Assembly (NCBI GenBank): GCA_029555205.1
Contig: JAKPTB010000080.1
Location: forward strand, 141,724-205,723
DNA: 64,000 bases
Direction: 5' to 3'
Source of the DNA: Bacillota bacterium
GTDB lineage: Bacteria; Bacillota; Desulfotomaculia; Desulfotomaculales; Pelotomaculaceae
A program made the translations under genes and the position numbers. Positions 33,676-43,062 of this stretch are shown here, piece after piece. The notes below the pieces were generated by a model that saw only the letters and a program-made list of their open reading frames with translations, did not search any database and was not told the DNA's origin. Every line of letters begins with the position of its first letter. The stretch's first letter is position 1.

Positions 33676-35333
33676 GGTTTATCCTCCCTGTATACGGCAC
33701 GGATTACTTCTTTAATCGTGGTCAGGCCCGCCAGCGCCTTTTGAATTCCGTCTTCCTTCAGCGCAACCATGCCTTCCCGGATAGCCGCATTTCTCAAGTC
33801 CTCGGTGGAGGCGCGCTCCAGGATCAGCTTCTGGAGCAGGCTGGAAACGGTCAGCACTTCGTAGATAGCGACCCGCCCGTGAAACCCGGTATGGTTGCAT
33901 TTGGCGCAGCCCGCACCGTGGTAGACAACATCACCGGGCTTAAGACCGGCAAAGGCGCTCTCAAATTCACCGGGACTGGTTGTACGCTTGCAGTGCCGGC
34001 AAATGCGCCGGACCAGCCGCTGGGAGATGACTCCGATCACCGAGGAGGCGACCATAAAGGGCTCTATGCCCATATCCACAAGCCTGTTTACAGCCCCCGG
34101 GGCGTCGTTGGTGTGCAGGGTGGAGAGCACCAGGTGGCCGGTGGTGGCTGCCCGGATGGCTATTTCCGCAGTCTCCGCGTCGCGGATTTCGCCAATCATG
34201 ATAATATCCGGGTCCTGCCTCAGGATCGTCCGTAGATAGGTCGCAAAGGTGATGCCCGCCTTGACGTTGATCTGGGCCTGGTTGATGCCTTCAAGGATGT
34301 ATTCCACGGGATCTTCAACTGTGATAATGTTTTTTTCCACCGAATTAATCTTGTTCAAAGCGGTGTACAGCGTGGTGGTTTTTCCGCTGCCGGTGGGTCC
34401 GGTAACCAGGATCATGCCGTAAGAGTTGTTGAGAAAACTTAAGAACCTCTCCTGGTTGTGCTCTGAGAAACCAAGCCTGTCCAGGGTATAATTTTTAATA
34501 TTATCTTTATACAGGACCCGGGTAACCACTTTTTCCCCAAAAACTGTGGGTATGGTGGAGATCCTCAAGTCCAGCTCCCGCCCTTGCAGCTTTAAGGGAA
34601 CCCGCCCGTCCTGGGGAACCCGGCGCTCGGCGATGTCCATACTGGCCATGACCTTGATCCGGGAAACAAGGGGGTGGAGCATCTTGCGGGGCAGGGTCAT
34701 GACCTCCCGCAGGATCCCGTCAACCCGGTAACGCACCCGGATCCCGTGTTTAAAGGGCTCAATGTGGATATCGCTGGCTTCTTCATCGAAAGCCTTAATC
34801 ATGATGGAATTAACGAGCCGGATCACCGGGGCCTCGTCGACGACAACATCTTCTTCTTCCTCCGGCTCTTCAGGCTCCTGTTCGATGCCCAGTTCCTGCA
34901 TGGCTTTTTCCACTTCGGGGATACCGAAGTTCTTTTCAATGAGCGCGTTGATTTCCTTCTCGCTGGCTACCATGGGCTCGATGTCAAGGCCGGTAACCAG
35001 CCTTAAATCATCGATGGCCATAACATTCAAGGTATCGGCCATGGCTATGTAGAGGCGGTTTTTATCTTTTTTGACCGGAAATACTTTATACCTGCGGATT
35101 AATTCTTCCGGAATTATTCTCACTAACTGTTTATCGATGGTTTCTCCCGGACTCATTTCCTTAATGCCCAGGAGTTCGTTTAAGGCTGACTCGCTGATCA
35201 TTTTCAGCTTGACCAGCACGCGTCCCAGCTTTTCACCCGTCAAGGACTGTTCCAGTAAGGCTGCCGACAGTTCCTCCTCGGTGATTAGCCCCTTTTCAAT
35301 CAGGCGCTGGCCCAGTCGCTTTTTATTTGTCAT
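33672..35333 (-). CDS. pilB: Type IV pilus extension ATPase PilB
   Basis: A 553-residue PilB/GspE. An N-terminal GspE-N domain (RLGQRLIEKGLITEEELSAA) precedes the ATPase with Walker A VTGPTGSGKTTTLYTAL, Walker B QDPDIIMIGEIRD and the zinc-binding Cys pairs CRHCKRT and CAKCNHTGFHGR. An acidic stretch (EPEEPEEEEDVVVDE) lies between them. It assembles pilin on the PilC platform. Some PilB N-domains (MshEN type) bind c-di-GMP; this one is a single short GspE-N copy and I cannot tell whether it does. Confidence 0.95.
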   Translation of the reverse strand: MTNKKRLGQRLIEKGLITEEELSAALLEQSLTGEKLGRVLVKLKMISESALNELLGIKEMSPGETIDKQLVRIIPEELIRRYKVFPVKKDKNRLYIAMADTLNVMAIDDLRLVTGLDIEPMVASEKEINALIEKNFGIPEVEKAMQELGIEQEPEEPEEEEDVVVDEAPVIRLVNSIMIKAFDEEASDIHIEPFKHGIRVRYRVDGILREVMTLPRKMLHPLVSRIKVMASMDIAERRVPQDGRVPLKLQGRELDLRISTIPTVFGEKVVTRVLYKDNIKNYTLDRLGFSEHNQERFLSFLNNSYGMILVTGPTGSGKTTTLYTALNKINSVEKNIITVEDPVEYILEGINQAQINVKAGITFATYLRTILRQDPDIIMIGEIRDAETAEIAIRAATTGHLVLSTLHTNDAPGAVNRLVDMGIEPFMVASSVIGVISQRLVRRICRHCKRTTSPGEFESAFAGLKPGDVVYHGAGCAKCNHTGFHGRVAIYEVLTVSSLLQKLILERASTEDLRNAAIREGMVALKEDGIQKALAGLTTIKEVIRAVYREDKP

Positions 35334-35400
35334 TTTAAAACCTCACGTGTAACTTTGTATTTGAAATCCAGGCAGCCGGAGGGGACCGGTTTCAGGATCT

Positions 35401-35428
35401 TGTTAAGCGTAACATTTAAGCGTAACAT
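35401..35428. repeat. Short tandem direct repeat upstream of pilB
   Basis: TTAAGCGTAACAT occurs twice head to tail, and the first copy is also an inverted repeat TGTTA-AGCG-TAACA. It lies in the 164-base gap between pilD and pilB, so it may be a regulator site for pilBTC. Confidence 0.6.
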
Positions 35429-35497
35429 ACGGCTGATGGACTCGCCCCTTCCCTTACCGTTGCCTGGTACGGCTGATCAGCTCAACTGAGCAGTCAG

Positions 35498-36271
35498 TTA
35501 AAAAAAGCCCAGGTACCAGGCCAGCAATTTGTCACCAAAAAACATGGCCGGCAGTGTCCCCAGAGCCAGGTACGGACCAAAGGGAATGGCGTCCTTGCGT
35601 CCTTTAAGGCCGGTCAGGACAAGGGTGAGCCCGGTCACGGCCCCCAGCAGGCAGCCCAGGAATACAGCCAGAAGTCCATTGGGCCAGCCCAGGAAAAAGC
35701 CGATTACGGCTGCAAGTTTGATGTCCCCTCCACCCATTCCGCCCCGGTAGATTAAGGCAGGAACCAGCAGGAAGGCGGCCGTTGCCGAAAAGCCCAGGAT
35801 AGCGGACAAAAGGCTCAAATCTCTTGCTATAAGGTTCAGCAAAATGCCCATGACCAGGGAAAAGACGATGACCCGGTCGGGGATGATCAGGTATTTCAGG
35901 TCAATTAAGGATACCACAATCAGAACGGCGATAAGAAAAAGTTGTTTCAGCAACAGGGCCGTCAAACCGGTATGGGCGTAAGCTGCAGCAAAAAGCAGCC
36001 CGGTGAGCAGTTCGATCAGAGGGTACTGGGGGCTGATCGCTTTGCCGCAGGCGCGGCAGCGGCCTTTCAGCCGGATATAACTGAGCAGCGGAAAAAGGTC
36101 CCTGGCTCCGATCCTGGAACCGCAGGCCGGGCAGTGAGAAGGCGTGATGACAACAGATTCATTCCTGGGCAGGCGGTAAATGCAAACATTTAAAAAACTA
36201 CCGATCACCAGGCCCAGGAAAAAGAATATGGCTGTTAAGATGCGTTCATCAACAATCAAAATAAAACTCAC
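35498..36271 (-). CDS. pilD: Prepilin leader peptidase/N-methyltransferase
   Basis: A 257-residue polytopic aspartyl protease. The methyltransferase-side zinc motif has paired Cys (HCPACGSR and CRACGKAI), and the two catalytic Asp motifs are SLIDLKYLIIPD and MGGGDIKLAAVIGFF. It cleaves class III leaders and methylates the new N-terminal residue of pilins at the membrane. It is upstream of pilB in the same orientation, 164 bases away. Confidence 0.95.
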   Translation of the reverse strand: MSFILIVDERILTAIFFFLGLVIGSFLNVCIYRLPRNESVVITPSHCPACGSRIGARDLFPLLSYIRLKGRCRACGKAISPQYPLIELLTGLLFAAAYAHTGLTALLLKQLFLIAVLIVVSLIDLKYLIIPDRVIVFSLVMGILLNLIARDLSLLSAILGFSATAAFLLVPALIYRGGMGGGDIKLAAVIGFFLGWPNGLLAVFLGCLLGAVTGLTLVLTGLKGRKDAIPFGPYLALGTLPAMFFGDKLLAWYLGFF

Positions 36272-36446
36272 TCACTGTAAGTCTTCTTTTTCATTAATTT
36301 GTTCTTCTGTTAAACCAACATTAACACTTTTTAAAAAAACCGTCCAGAATTTTCTTGCCCGCAGATTTCCCTGCTGAACGTCTGTAGAAAAGCTGGGCGT
36401 GATTTTTAAAACCACACTATGAGGAACCAGGTTCCGTTTCGGCGGT

Positions 36447-37547
36447 TTAGGGCTCAGGAAACGGCCGGGAAGAGTCCAGGAGCTTTAGGACAGCTGTTTC
36501 CGGCACGTTCCGCACAACCTCCACCCGTCCTATTTCCACTGGCAAAACCATGGTCAGACGACCGGCTGAGGCTTTTTTATCCTGCCGCATGGCAGCCACA
36601 AGGACATCCGCCGGGAGGTCCCCGGGAATTTCTACGGGCAGGCCGGTCCGGCGGATTAAAACGGTGATCCGTTCCGCCTCCTTCTCCGGCAGCAGGCCCA
36701 GGGCTGCGGCCAGCTGCGCTGCAGCAACCATGCCCATCCCCACCGCTTCCCCGTGATTAAAAACACCATACCCGGTCAGGGATTCAACAGCATGTCCCAG
36801 GGTGTGACCGAAGTTTAGAATTGCCCGCAGACCCTGGTCGGTTTCATCCTTCTCCACAACCCTTGCTTTAATCCGGCATGATTCTTGAACGGCCTCGGTC
36901 AGGAACTCCGGTTTTCCGGACAAAAGTCCGGATAAGTTTTCTTCAAGCCAGGTAAAAAAACCTGGAGACCGGATTATACCGTACTTGATAACCTCGGCCA
37001 GGCCGGATCTGATTTCCCGGGGAGGCAGCGTTTGGAGGACGGAGGTATCCGCCAGGACAAGTTTGGGCTGGTAAAACGCACCGATAATATTTTTACCCCT
37101 GGGGTGGTTAACGGCCACCTTACCCCCCACACTGCTGTCTACCTGGGCCAGGAGCGTCGTGGGCAACTGAATCAAGGGCACGCCCCGCATGTATGTGGCC
37201 GCCACGAAGCCGGCCACATCCCCTACCACTCCGCCGCCCAGGGCCAGAATGGCGCAGCGGCGGTCAAGTCCCGCGGTATAGGCCAGATCGTAAAGCTTTT
37301 CAGCAGTGGCCAGGTTCTTGTGTTCTTCACCTGTCCCGGTAATCCCCGGCACAACTTCGAAACCGCAGCTTTCCAGACTGGACTGGACAATGCCCCCGTA
37401 GAGCTGGAACACCTGGGAATTTGAAACCAGGAGGACAGTTTTGCCGTAGCCGGAGAATTCCAGCAACTTTCCAGTTTTGCCCAGGAGGCCCTCCCCGATA
37501 TATATGGTATAGCTCCGGGTGCCCAGGTTGACCGGCACAGTCTTCAT
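36447..37547 (-). CDS. aroB: 3-Dehydroquinate synthase
   Basis: A 366-residue enzyme with the NAD-binding GGGVVGDVAGFVAATYMRG and the metal-site residues in LGHAVESLTGYGVFNHGEAV (His, His) plus the Glu in EVIKYGIIRS. It makes 3-dehydroquinate from DAHP. A single-base overlap couples it to aroK. The following gap to pilD holds no recognised feature. Confidence 0.95.
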   Translation of the reverse strand: MKTVPVNLGTRSYTIYIGEGLLGKTGKLLEFSGYGKTVLLVSNSQVFQLYGGIVQSSLESCGFEVVPGITGTGEEHKNLATAEKLYDLAYTAGLDRRCAILALGGGVVGDVAGFVAATYMRGVPLIQLPTTLLAQVDSSVGGKVAVNHPRGKNIIGAFYQPKLVLADTSVLQTLPPREIRSGLAEVIKYGIIRSPGFFTWLEENLSGLLSGKPEFLTEAVQESCRIKARVVEKDETDQGLRAILNFGHTLGHAVESLTGYGVFNHGEAVGMGMVAAAQLAAALGLLPEKEAERITVLIRRTGLPVEIPGDLPADVLVAAMRQDKKASAGRLTMVLPVEIGRVEVVRNVPETAVLKLLDSSRPFPEP

Positions 37548-38065
37548 CAGATCCGATTCCTTTCCAGCAGGTAATTAATTATTTTTTCCACAGTGACGTC
37601 AATACTGAATAATCCTGTATCAAGGGAAAGCTCGGCTATGTCGTAGACTCCCTTCCGCTCCTCCAGGAGTTCCCGGATTCTTTCCATTAAATCACCTTTA
37701 AACAAAAGAGGCCGGTTTTTTTTGCGTCTCACCCTTCTATAAATGACCTCAGGATCGGCCGTGAGGGCGATAAAAATGCCGTTTTCCCCTAAGAGGCGGA
37801 CGTTTTCGGGATTTAAGACCAGTCCGCCGCCGGTGGAAATAACCAGCCCTTCTTTTGGGGCAAGCTTCTTAACCAGGAGAGCCTCCTCAGAGCGAAAACG
37901 GGTGGCCCCGTCCCTGGCAAAAATCTGGGCAACGGTTTTTCCTGTTATCTTTTCAATTTCGGCGTCCGTATCAACGAACTTGCGCTTGAGGCGCCGGGCC
38001 AGGCGCCGCCCCACGGCAGTTTTACCGGTTCCCATAAAGCCGATGAGGACAATGTTTTTTCTCAT
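37547..38065 (-). CDS. aroK: Shikimate kinase
   Basis: A 172-residue P-loop kinase: GFMGTGKTAVGRRLARRL, the shikimate-binding DTDAEIEKITGKTV, FRSEEALLVK and the GGGLVL loop, and the lid RVRRKKNRPLL. It phosphorylates shikimate. It lies between aroC (7-base gap) and aroB (overlap). Confidence 0.95.
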   Translation of the reverse strand: MRKNIVLIGFMGTGKTAVGRRLARRLKRKFVDTDAEIEKITGKTVAQIFARDGATRFRSEEALLVKKLAPKEGLVISTGGGLVLNPENVRLLGENGIFIALTADPEVIYRRVRRKKNRPLLFKGDLMERIRELLEERKGVYDIAELSLDTGLFSIDVTVEKIINYLLERNRI

Positions 38066-38072
38066 ATTTTCT

Positions 38073-39233
38073 TCATACCTTTCTCAGGTAGGAAAGATGG
38101 CGGTTCCAGTTATCCTTCAGTTCTTCCAGGCTGTCCCCTCCGCATTTTTCCAGGCAGGCCCGGGCCAGTTCCCAGGCTACCAGCGCCTCCCCGATCACAC
38201 AGGCTGCGGGAACAGCGCACACATCGGAGCGTTCCACGGCGGCCCGGGAGGGCTTGCGGGTAATCATGTCCACACTCTGCAGGGGCTGGTTGAGTGTGGG
38301 AATCGGTTTCATGGCTCCCCGGACAACCACCGTTTCACCGTTGGTTACCCCGCCCTCGAGCCCTCCGGCCTGGTTATGCAGGCGGTAAAAACCCCGGCCA
38401 GGTTCATAGAAGATCTCGTCCTGAACCTGGGAACCCCGGAGTCCGGCGGCTGCAAAACCCAGGCCCACCTCTACGCCCTTAATGGCCTGAATACTCATCA
38501 GGGCGGCGGCAAGGCGGCCGTCCAGCTTGCGGTCCCAGTGGGTGTAGCTGCCCAGCCCGGCAGGAACTCCATAGGCCCTGATTTCAAAAACCCCGCCAAG
38601 GGTATCTCCGGCGGCCAGGGCAGCGTCAATGGTCTCGATCATGCGCTGCTCCATAGCCGGGTCGGCGCAATTCAGCTTTGACCGTTCCAGCCTGGCCTTC
38701 AGCTCTTCCGGTCCAAGGTTTTCTACAGCCGCGGACAGGCCGCCCAGCTGGACGACCTGCCCGATGATGGTAATTCCCAGTTCCTCCAAAAGCCTCCTGG
38801 CCACGCTGCCGGCGGCAACCCTGGCAGCGGTTTCCCGGGCACTGGATCGTTCCAGAACATTTCTGAGGTCTTGATGCCGGTATTTGATGGCCCCCGCCAG
38901 GTCGGCGTGTCCGGGGCGGGGACGCCTCACCACCCGCTGGTCAGTCCTGGCGCCGGGCCCGGCTGACATAATTTCCGACCAGTTGGCCCAGTCCTTGTTT
39001 TCCACGAGTAAAGCAAGGGGGCTGCCCAGGGTCAGTCCGCCGCGCACTCCGGACAGGAAAGATACGGTGTCGCTTTCAATCTTCATCCTGGCGCCGCGGC
39101 CGTAGCCGCCCTGGCGCCGGGCGAGCTGCCGGTTGATATAGGCGGCCGTAAGGGGAAGGCCAGCCGGCAGGCCTTCCACAATAGCTGTGAGTGCCGGGCC
39201 GTGCGATTCCCCGGCTGTCAGGTATCTAAGCAA
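38073..39233 (-). CDS. aroC: Chorismate synthase
   Basis: A 386-residue chorismate synthase: [20 protein letters not shown] at the start, [16 protein letters not shown], the [17 protein letters not shown] signature, and [18 protein letters not shown] near the end. It converts EPSP to chorismate with reduced FMN. It follows aroE after 43 bases. Confidence 0.96.
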   Translation of the reverse strand: MLRYLTAGESHGPALTAIVEGLPAGLPLTAAYINRQLARRQGGYGRGARMKIESDTVSFLSGVRGGLTLGSPLALLVENKDWANWSEIMSAGPGARTDQRVVRRPRPGHADLAGAIKYRHQDLRNVLERSSARETAARVAAGSVARRLLEELGITIIGQVVQLGGLSAAVENLGPEELKARLERSKLNCADPAMEQRMIETIDAALAAGDTLGGVFEIRAYGVPAGLGSYTHWDRKLDGRLAAALMSIQAIKGVEVGLGFAAAGLRGSQVQDEIFYEPGRGFYRLHNQAGGLEGGVTNGETVVVRGAMKPIPTLNQPLQSVDMITRKPSRAAVERSDVCAVPAACVIGEALVAWELARACLEKCGGDSLEELKDNWNRHLSYLRKV

Positions 39234-39276
39234 GGCTTTAACCTCCCTGCGGGGCTTTTAGCCGAATTAGCCATAT

Positions 39277-40155
39277 TTATTTCCAAACAGCTTTAACCAG
39301 GGCCTTTTCCATTGCCTCCAGGGGGGCGGCTTGCCCCGTCCACAGCTCAAAAGCCAGAGCCCCCTGGTACAGGAGCATGCCCGTCCCGCCCACTGCTGTG
39401 GCGCCGGCCTCTTGAGCCCGTCTTAGAAACTCCGTCTGAACGGGGTTGTAGACAAGGTCGCAGGCCACCTGTCCGGGCCGGAACAGGTTAAAAGGCAGGG
39501 GTACGGTTTGGGCGCAACCGGGGTACATTCCCAGGGAGGTGGCCTGGACAACCAGATCAGCTGCCTGAAGCGCTTCACCGGGTAGCAGGCCTTCCGGTTC
39601 AGGCCAGGCCAATACTTCGGTACAGGTTCCGATGCGAGAGCTGAGATGAGCGGCCAGTTCCTCCGCCCGCAATTTTGAACGGTTAGCCAGGATGATTTTC
39701 CGGACCCCGGCCAGGGCCAGCTCCACCGCCACTGCCCTGGCTGCGCCCCCGGCTCCCAGCAACAGGACAGTTTTACCGGAAGGCAGGAAGTTGGCATTTT
39801 TCCGGAGAGAGCAAAGGAATCCCCTGCCGTCGGTATTTTCTCCATATAACCGCCCGGAATGGTTGACAATGGTGTTCACCGCTCCAATCAGGCGGGCTTC
39901 TTCACTCAATTCGTCCAACAGGGGAAGGACGGCTTCCTTATGGGGAATGGTTACGTTCACACCGACCAGTCCAAGGGATTTAACGGCTGCAACTGCTTGC
40001 TGCAGCCTGTCCGCATCCACCGGAAAAGGAAGATAAACAAAATCCAGTCCTGCAGCCTCGAAGGCGGCGTTATGCATGGCGGGCGAAAAGGTATGTTCCA
40101 GGGGATAACCGAATATGCCGCATACTTTGGTGCGGCTGCTAATCCCACTTGCCAT
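39277..40155 (-). CDS. aroE: Shikimate dehydrogenase (NADP)
   Basis: A 292-residue AroE: substrate-binding YPLEHTFSPAMHNAAFEA, the catalytic Lys in VNVTIPHKEAVLP, the Asp in ENTDGRGFL, and the NADP site LLLGAGGAARAVAVELA. It reduces 3-dehydroshikimate. It overlaps yqeG by 17 bases, the yqeG-aroE neighbour pair also known in Bacillus. Confidence 0.95.
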   Translation of the reverse strand: MASGISSRTKVCGIFGYPLEHTFSPAMHNAAFEAAGLDFVYLPFPVDADRLQQAVAAVKSLGLVGVNVTIPHKEAVLPLLDELSEEARLIGAVNTIVNHSGRLYGENTDGRGFLCSLRKNANFLPSGKTVLLLGAGGAARAVAVELALAGVRKIILANRSKLRAEELAAHLSSRIGTCTEVLAWPEPEGLLPGEALQAADLVVQATSLGMYPGCAQTVPLPFNLFRPGQVACDLVYNPVQTEFLRRAQEAGATAVGGTGMLLYQGALAFELWTGQAAPLEAMEKALVKAVWK

Positions 40156-40663
40156 GAAGTACCTCCGGGCACTTTTTTAATCTGGCCAGAACGATTTTTT
40201 CCAGTGGCCGGTTGATCAAGCGGGTTCCCCAGAATTCCTTCCCCTTCATGGGCACAACCAGGATGGTGTAGAGACCTGTCAGGTTTCCGCCCAGAATATC
40301 GGTAAAAATCTGGTCCCCCACCAGGGCTGTCTCACCGGGTAACGTTCCCGTCAATTTCAATGCCCGGCGGAAGCACGAAACGAAGGGTTTTACCGCCCTA
40401 GGCACGGCCGGCAGGTCCATCAGGCCGGCGATGGTGCCCACTCTTCCCCTCGAGTTGTTCGAGACAATGCACAATTTGAAGCCCAGGGAACGGAGTTCGG
40501 AAAGCCAATTTGACACGGCCGCGGGAAAATGAAGCGCATCCCTGCGGACAATGGTATTGTCCAGATCAAGGAGAACGGCTTTTAGGCCCAGCTCTTTCAG
40601 TAAAACGGGCTGGATCTGGGTAACAGCTGATACATACATTTTTGGATAAAGAATTCTGAACAA
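40139..40663 (-). CDS. yqeG: YqeG family HAD-IIIA phosphatase
   Basis: A 174-residue HAD phosphatase: motif I LLDLDNTIVRRD, motif II KLCIVSNNSRGR, Lys motif RAVKPFVSCF and motif IV LVGDQIFTDILGGN. The N-terminal extension (FRILYPKMYVSAVTQI) is the YqeG/GEP4 type, related to mitochondrial phosphatidylglycerophosphate phosphatase; the bacterial substrate is not settled. It lies between mobA and aroE. Confidence 0.88.
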   Translation of the reverse strand: MFRILYPKMYVSAVTQIQPVLLKELGLKAVLLDLDNTIVRRDALHFPAAVSNWLSELRSLGFKLCIVSNNSRGRVGTIAGLMDLPAVPRAVKPFVSCFRRALKLTGTLPGETALVGDQIFTDILGGNLTGLYTILVVPMKGKEFWGTRLINRPLEKIVLARLKKCPEVLHGKWD

Positions 40664-40666
40664 CGA

Positions 40667-41272
40667 CTATGCTCCTGTCTCATCGCGTACCGCCATGGTC
40701 CTGGCCTTTTTTAAATCGTCCGGAGTATTGACGTTAAAAAAGGCAAAGTCGATGTCGGCAATTGCGCGCAAATACTTTTCATTAACATAATTTACCCGCA
40801 CCAGGGGATAAAAATCAACAACTTTTCGGATGTTGTTCAACAGGGATTGTTCGATGGGGCCTTCGCAATTCCTGTCATACACGGCGAAAAGAGGCTGGAG
40901 GTGGATCCCGTGGGTCGGCACAGCCACATCATACCCATCGGCCTGGGTGATCATGAAACGCGCCAGGGCGGCGGTGACAAAGGGCATATCACAAGCGGTA
41001 ACCAGACACTTGGGGTTTTTAGCCGCGCCCAGGGCGGCATGAATACCGCTTAAGGGACCCCTGCCGGGGATGCGGTCGGGTATTACCTGCAGTCCCAGAA
41101 GTTCACCCTGCTCCTTAATTCCTCCTGCGATCAGGACTTCGTTGCAGACTTTTTTCAATTCAGAGGCGACTTGCTTAATCATCGCAACCTCTCCAACTTC
41201 CAGGAAGGCCTTATCATAACCCATGCGCTTGCTTTTCCCCCCTGCCAGAACTACCCCGGTCGCCTGTATCAA
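40667..41272 (-). CDS. mobA: Molybdenum cofactor guanylyltransferase
   Basis: A 201-residue nucleotidyltransferase with the GTP site VVLAGGKSKRMGYDKAFLEV, GRGPLSGIHAAL, and the metal-site VTACDMPFV. It attaches GMP to molybdopterin. The start is TTG after AGAGGG. A close relative would be a CofC- or IspD-type enzyme, but the KSKRMGxDK signature fits MobA. It opens the minus-strand run of aromatic genes. Confidence 0.88.
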   Translation of the reverse strand: MIQATGVVLAGGKSKRMGYDKAFLEVGEVAMIKQVASELKKVCNEVLIAGGIKEQGELLGLQVIPDRIPGRGPLSGIHAALGAAKNPKCLVTACDMPFVTAALARFMITQADGYDVAVPTHGIHLQPLFAVYDRNCEGPIEQSLLNNIRKVVDFYPLVRVNYVNEKYLRAIADIDFAFFNVNTPDDLKKARTMAVRDETGA

Positions 41273-41401
41273 TTGAATAATCCCTCTTTCTATGTTGTTG
41301 ATTTATAAATATGGCCGTTAATTAATGTTATAAACAATTCTTGTGTAAATAATTCTTCTCCGCTGGAAGCATAAAATCCTTTTTAACAATTAACGACAGG
41401 A

Positions 41402-41444
41402 CGTGCACAAAAGTGTTCTGCAAAATCATATTATTAAGTGCACG
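41402..41444 (+). promoter_or_regulatory. Inverted repeat upstream of sigK
   Basis: CGTGCAC (41402-41408) and GTGCACG (41438-41444) flank 29 bases that include a CATATTAT segment, which could be part of a mother-cell promoter -10. The right arm ends just before the sigK Shine-Dalgarno. A regulator site or a hairpin hiding the ribosome site are both possible. Confidence 0.4.
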
Positions 41445-41467
41445 CTATTTTGGGGGGGATTTGCTTG

Positions 41468-42175
41468 ATGCTGCCCGGACTCTGGGCTTTGGCTGTCGTG
41501 TCGCTGGTCAACGGTTTGATGCTGCTTGTTTCTTATATTGCCAACAACACTTTTCCCCAGCCGTTGTCCGAAGAAGAAGAGGCGAAATATCTCCGGCTTC
41601 TGGCCCGGGGTGATGAGGTGGCGCGCAATGTTCTCACTGAACGCAATCTACGGCTGGTAGCACATATAGTAAAAAAATTTGACAGTACCGGCGAAGACCC
41701 GGATGACCTCATCTCCATCGGGACCATCGGGCTAATCAAGGCCATCAACACTTTCAACCCGGGAAAAGGGACCAGACTGGCCACCTATGCGGCCCGTTGC
41801 ATTGAAAACGAGATCCTCATGCATTTGCGTTACACAAAAAAAATACGGTCGGAAGTCTCTTTATATGACCCCATTGGAGTAGATAAGGAAGGCAACGAGA
41901 TAACCCTGATTGATATTCTGGGCACCCACCCGGAAGTTGTGTCGGAAATGGTTGAGAACCGGTTTGAGCAGAAGCGCCTCCGGGAGAAAGTACACCAGTT
42001 GACGCGCCGGGAAAAGAAAGTTTTGGAGTTGAGATTCGGCCTGGAGGACGGCGCCAGGAAAACCCAGCGGGAAATCGCCCGGAGTCTGGGAATATCCCGC
42101 TCTTACGTTTCGCGGATAGAGAAAAGGGCCTTGAGTAAATTAACCAGGGAATTTACGCTGGAAGGCTGCCAGTAA
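41468..42175 (+). CDS. sigK: Sporulation sigma factor SigK (pro-sigma-K)
   Basis: 235 residues from ATG 41468, nine bases after a G7 run; a frame starting at 41438 lacks a site. The hydrophobic pro-sequence ([28 protein letters not shown]) is present, to be removed by the SpoIVFB protease. Region 2 reads [25 protein letters not shown] with [17 protein letters not shown], and region 4 ends [27 protein letters not shown]. It directs late mother-cell transcription. The gene is whole; no skin-type element splits it, but its 3' end is the left side of a mobile island. Confidence 0.94.
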   Translation: MLPGLWALAVVSLVNGLMLLVSYIANNTFPQPLSEEEEAKYLRLLARGDEVARNVLTERNLRLVAHIVKKFDSTGEDPDDLISIGTIGLIKAINTFNPGKGTRLATYAARCIENEILMHLRYTKKIRSEVSLYDPIGVDKEGNEITLIDILGTHPEVVSEMVENRFEQKRLREKVHQLTRREKKVLELRFGLEDGARKTQREIARSLGISRSYVSRIEKRALSKLTREFTLEGCQ

Positions 42176-42190
42176 CGGCAGCCTTGTTTA
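42162..42190 (+). terminator. sigK terminator, left copy of the 27-bp repeat
   Basis: AAGGCTGCC-AGTAAC-GGCAGCCTT forms a 9-bp stem with the sigK stop codon in its loop, followed by GTTTA. It belongs to a 27-base sequence (42159-42185) repeated exactly at 45315-45341. Confidence 0.75.
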
Positions 42191-43062
42191 GTGTTCGCCC
42201 GGCATGTCTGCCGAAACGATGGGGTGAAAGAAACCCTGTCGCCTAACCAGCTGGAAGACAACCCGTAGGCAAGGGTGCCACCGGTAACGGTGGGGTCTGA
42301 AGGAAGCCGTAGGGGGAACTTGGAACATAGCGCAAGCGAACCGGGGTTGGCTACACAGGTGGGTAACCTTGCATGAAATGGGAAAGCCCAAAAGCTGGAT
42401 AACCTGTGAAGTTAGGACGGATGGGTTCAAGTTCAGGCAAGCAGACTTAACCGGGGAAGCCCGGCATCATCCTGCAGACAGCAGGTAAGCTCAAACAAGT
42501 GGAGACACAAGGGAGAGACTACGTGGTGTCGGGTGGCAGATGAGCCCGTAGTAGTGACAAACCCTCAGCCAGTGAAGCCTGGTAACAGGACGGAGGATAA
42601 AACTGAGGGGACGCTGCACCTGGTTGCAGCGGAGCATAAAGAGCCAAAAGCCTTAATGCTTGCGAAGGGGCGAAGATAAACCGAAGTATGCGACCAGAGA
42701 ACTGAACAGCGGGGATAGCAACAGCCGAAGCTGAAATGCCGAGGGGAACGTTACGCCCGGCGGTGACAAACTTGCTGGACATAACGCCCGCTAAGGTAGA
42801 GTACCGGGTCACCTGGTAGTAAGATTGCCATAGAGCTAGAGACGCTACCAGGCCTCGGGAACAAACTGCCGCGAAGCTGCAAAGGACTGAGGAAGCATAG
42901 CGAAATCAGGTGCAATGATGAAGAAATGGTATAGTCTAATAGACAAAGTATACCGGTTGAGCAACCTGGAGAGCGCTTACAAAGCCGTAAGACCAACAAC
43001 GGAGCTCCCGGAGTAGACGGGCAGACCGTGGAAGCCTCTGGCCAAGAGCTCAAAAGCCGGGA
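42191..43062 (+). mobile_element. Group II intron, 5' ribozyme part and truncated maturase
   Basis: Starting GTGTTCGCCCGGC, about 720 bases of G-rich, highly structured non-coding sequence precede an ORF start at 42915, as in bacterial group II introns. The ORF begins MMKKWYSLIDKVYRLSNLES, the usual start of LtrA-type reverse transcriptase/maturase. The element stops abruptly near 43062, so most of the maturase and the 3' ribozyme domains V-VI are gone. It cannot splice by itself. The intron boundary lies 5 bases after the sigK terminator stem, the kind of site used by group IIC introns, but the class was not determined. Confidence 0.8.
42915..43062 (+). pseudogene. Group II intron reverse transcriptase/maturase, 5' fragment with frameshift
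   Basis: The first frame gives about 31 residues (LESAYKAVRP) and stops at 43014-43016. The continuation (NNGAPGVDGQTVEASGQEL) is in the next frame, so one base was lost just after the AGACC near 42993. It matches the family segment RPNNGAPGVDG. Sequence after 43062 is unrelated, so the palm domain with YADD is missing. Confidence 0.85.

Noticed and set aside
37743..38681. A 312-codon open frame antisense to aroK and aroC
   Set aside because: It spans the junction of two real genes on the other strand and has no recognisable domain.
41468..42175. A skin-type element within sigK
   Set aside because: The sigK frame is continuous through regions 2 to 4; the foreign DNA begins after the stop codon.
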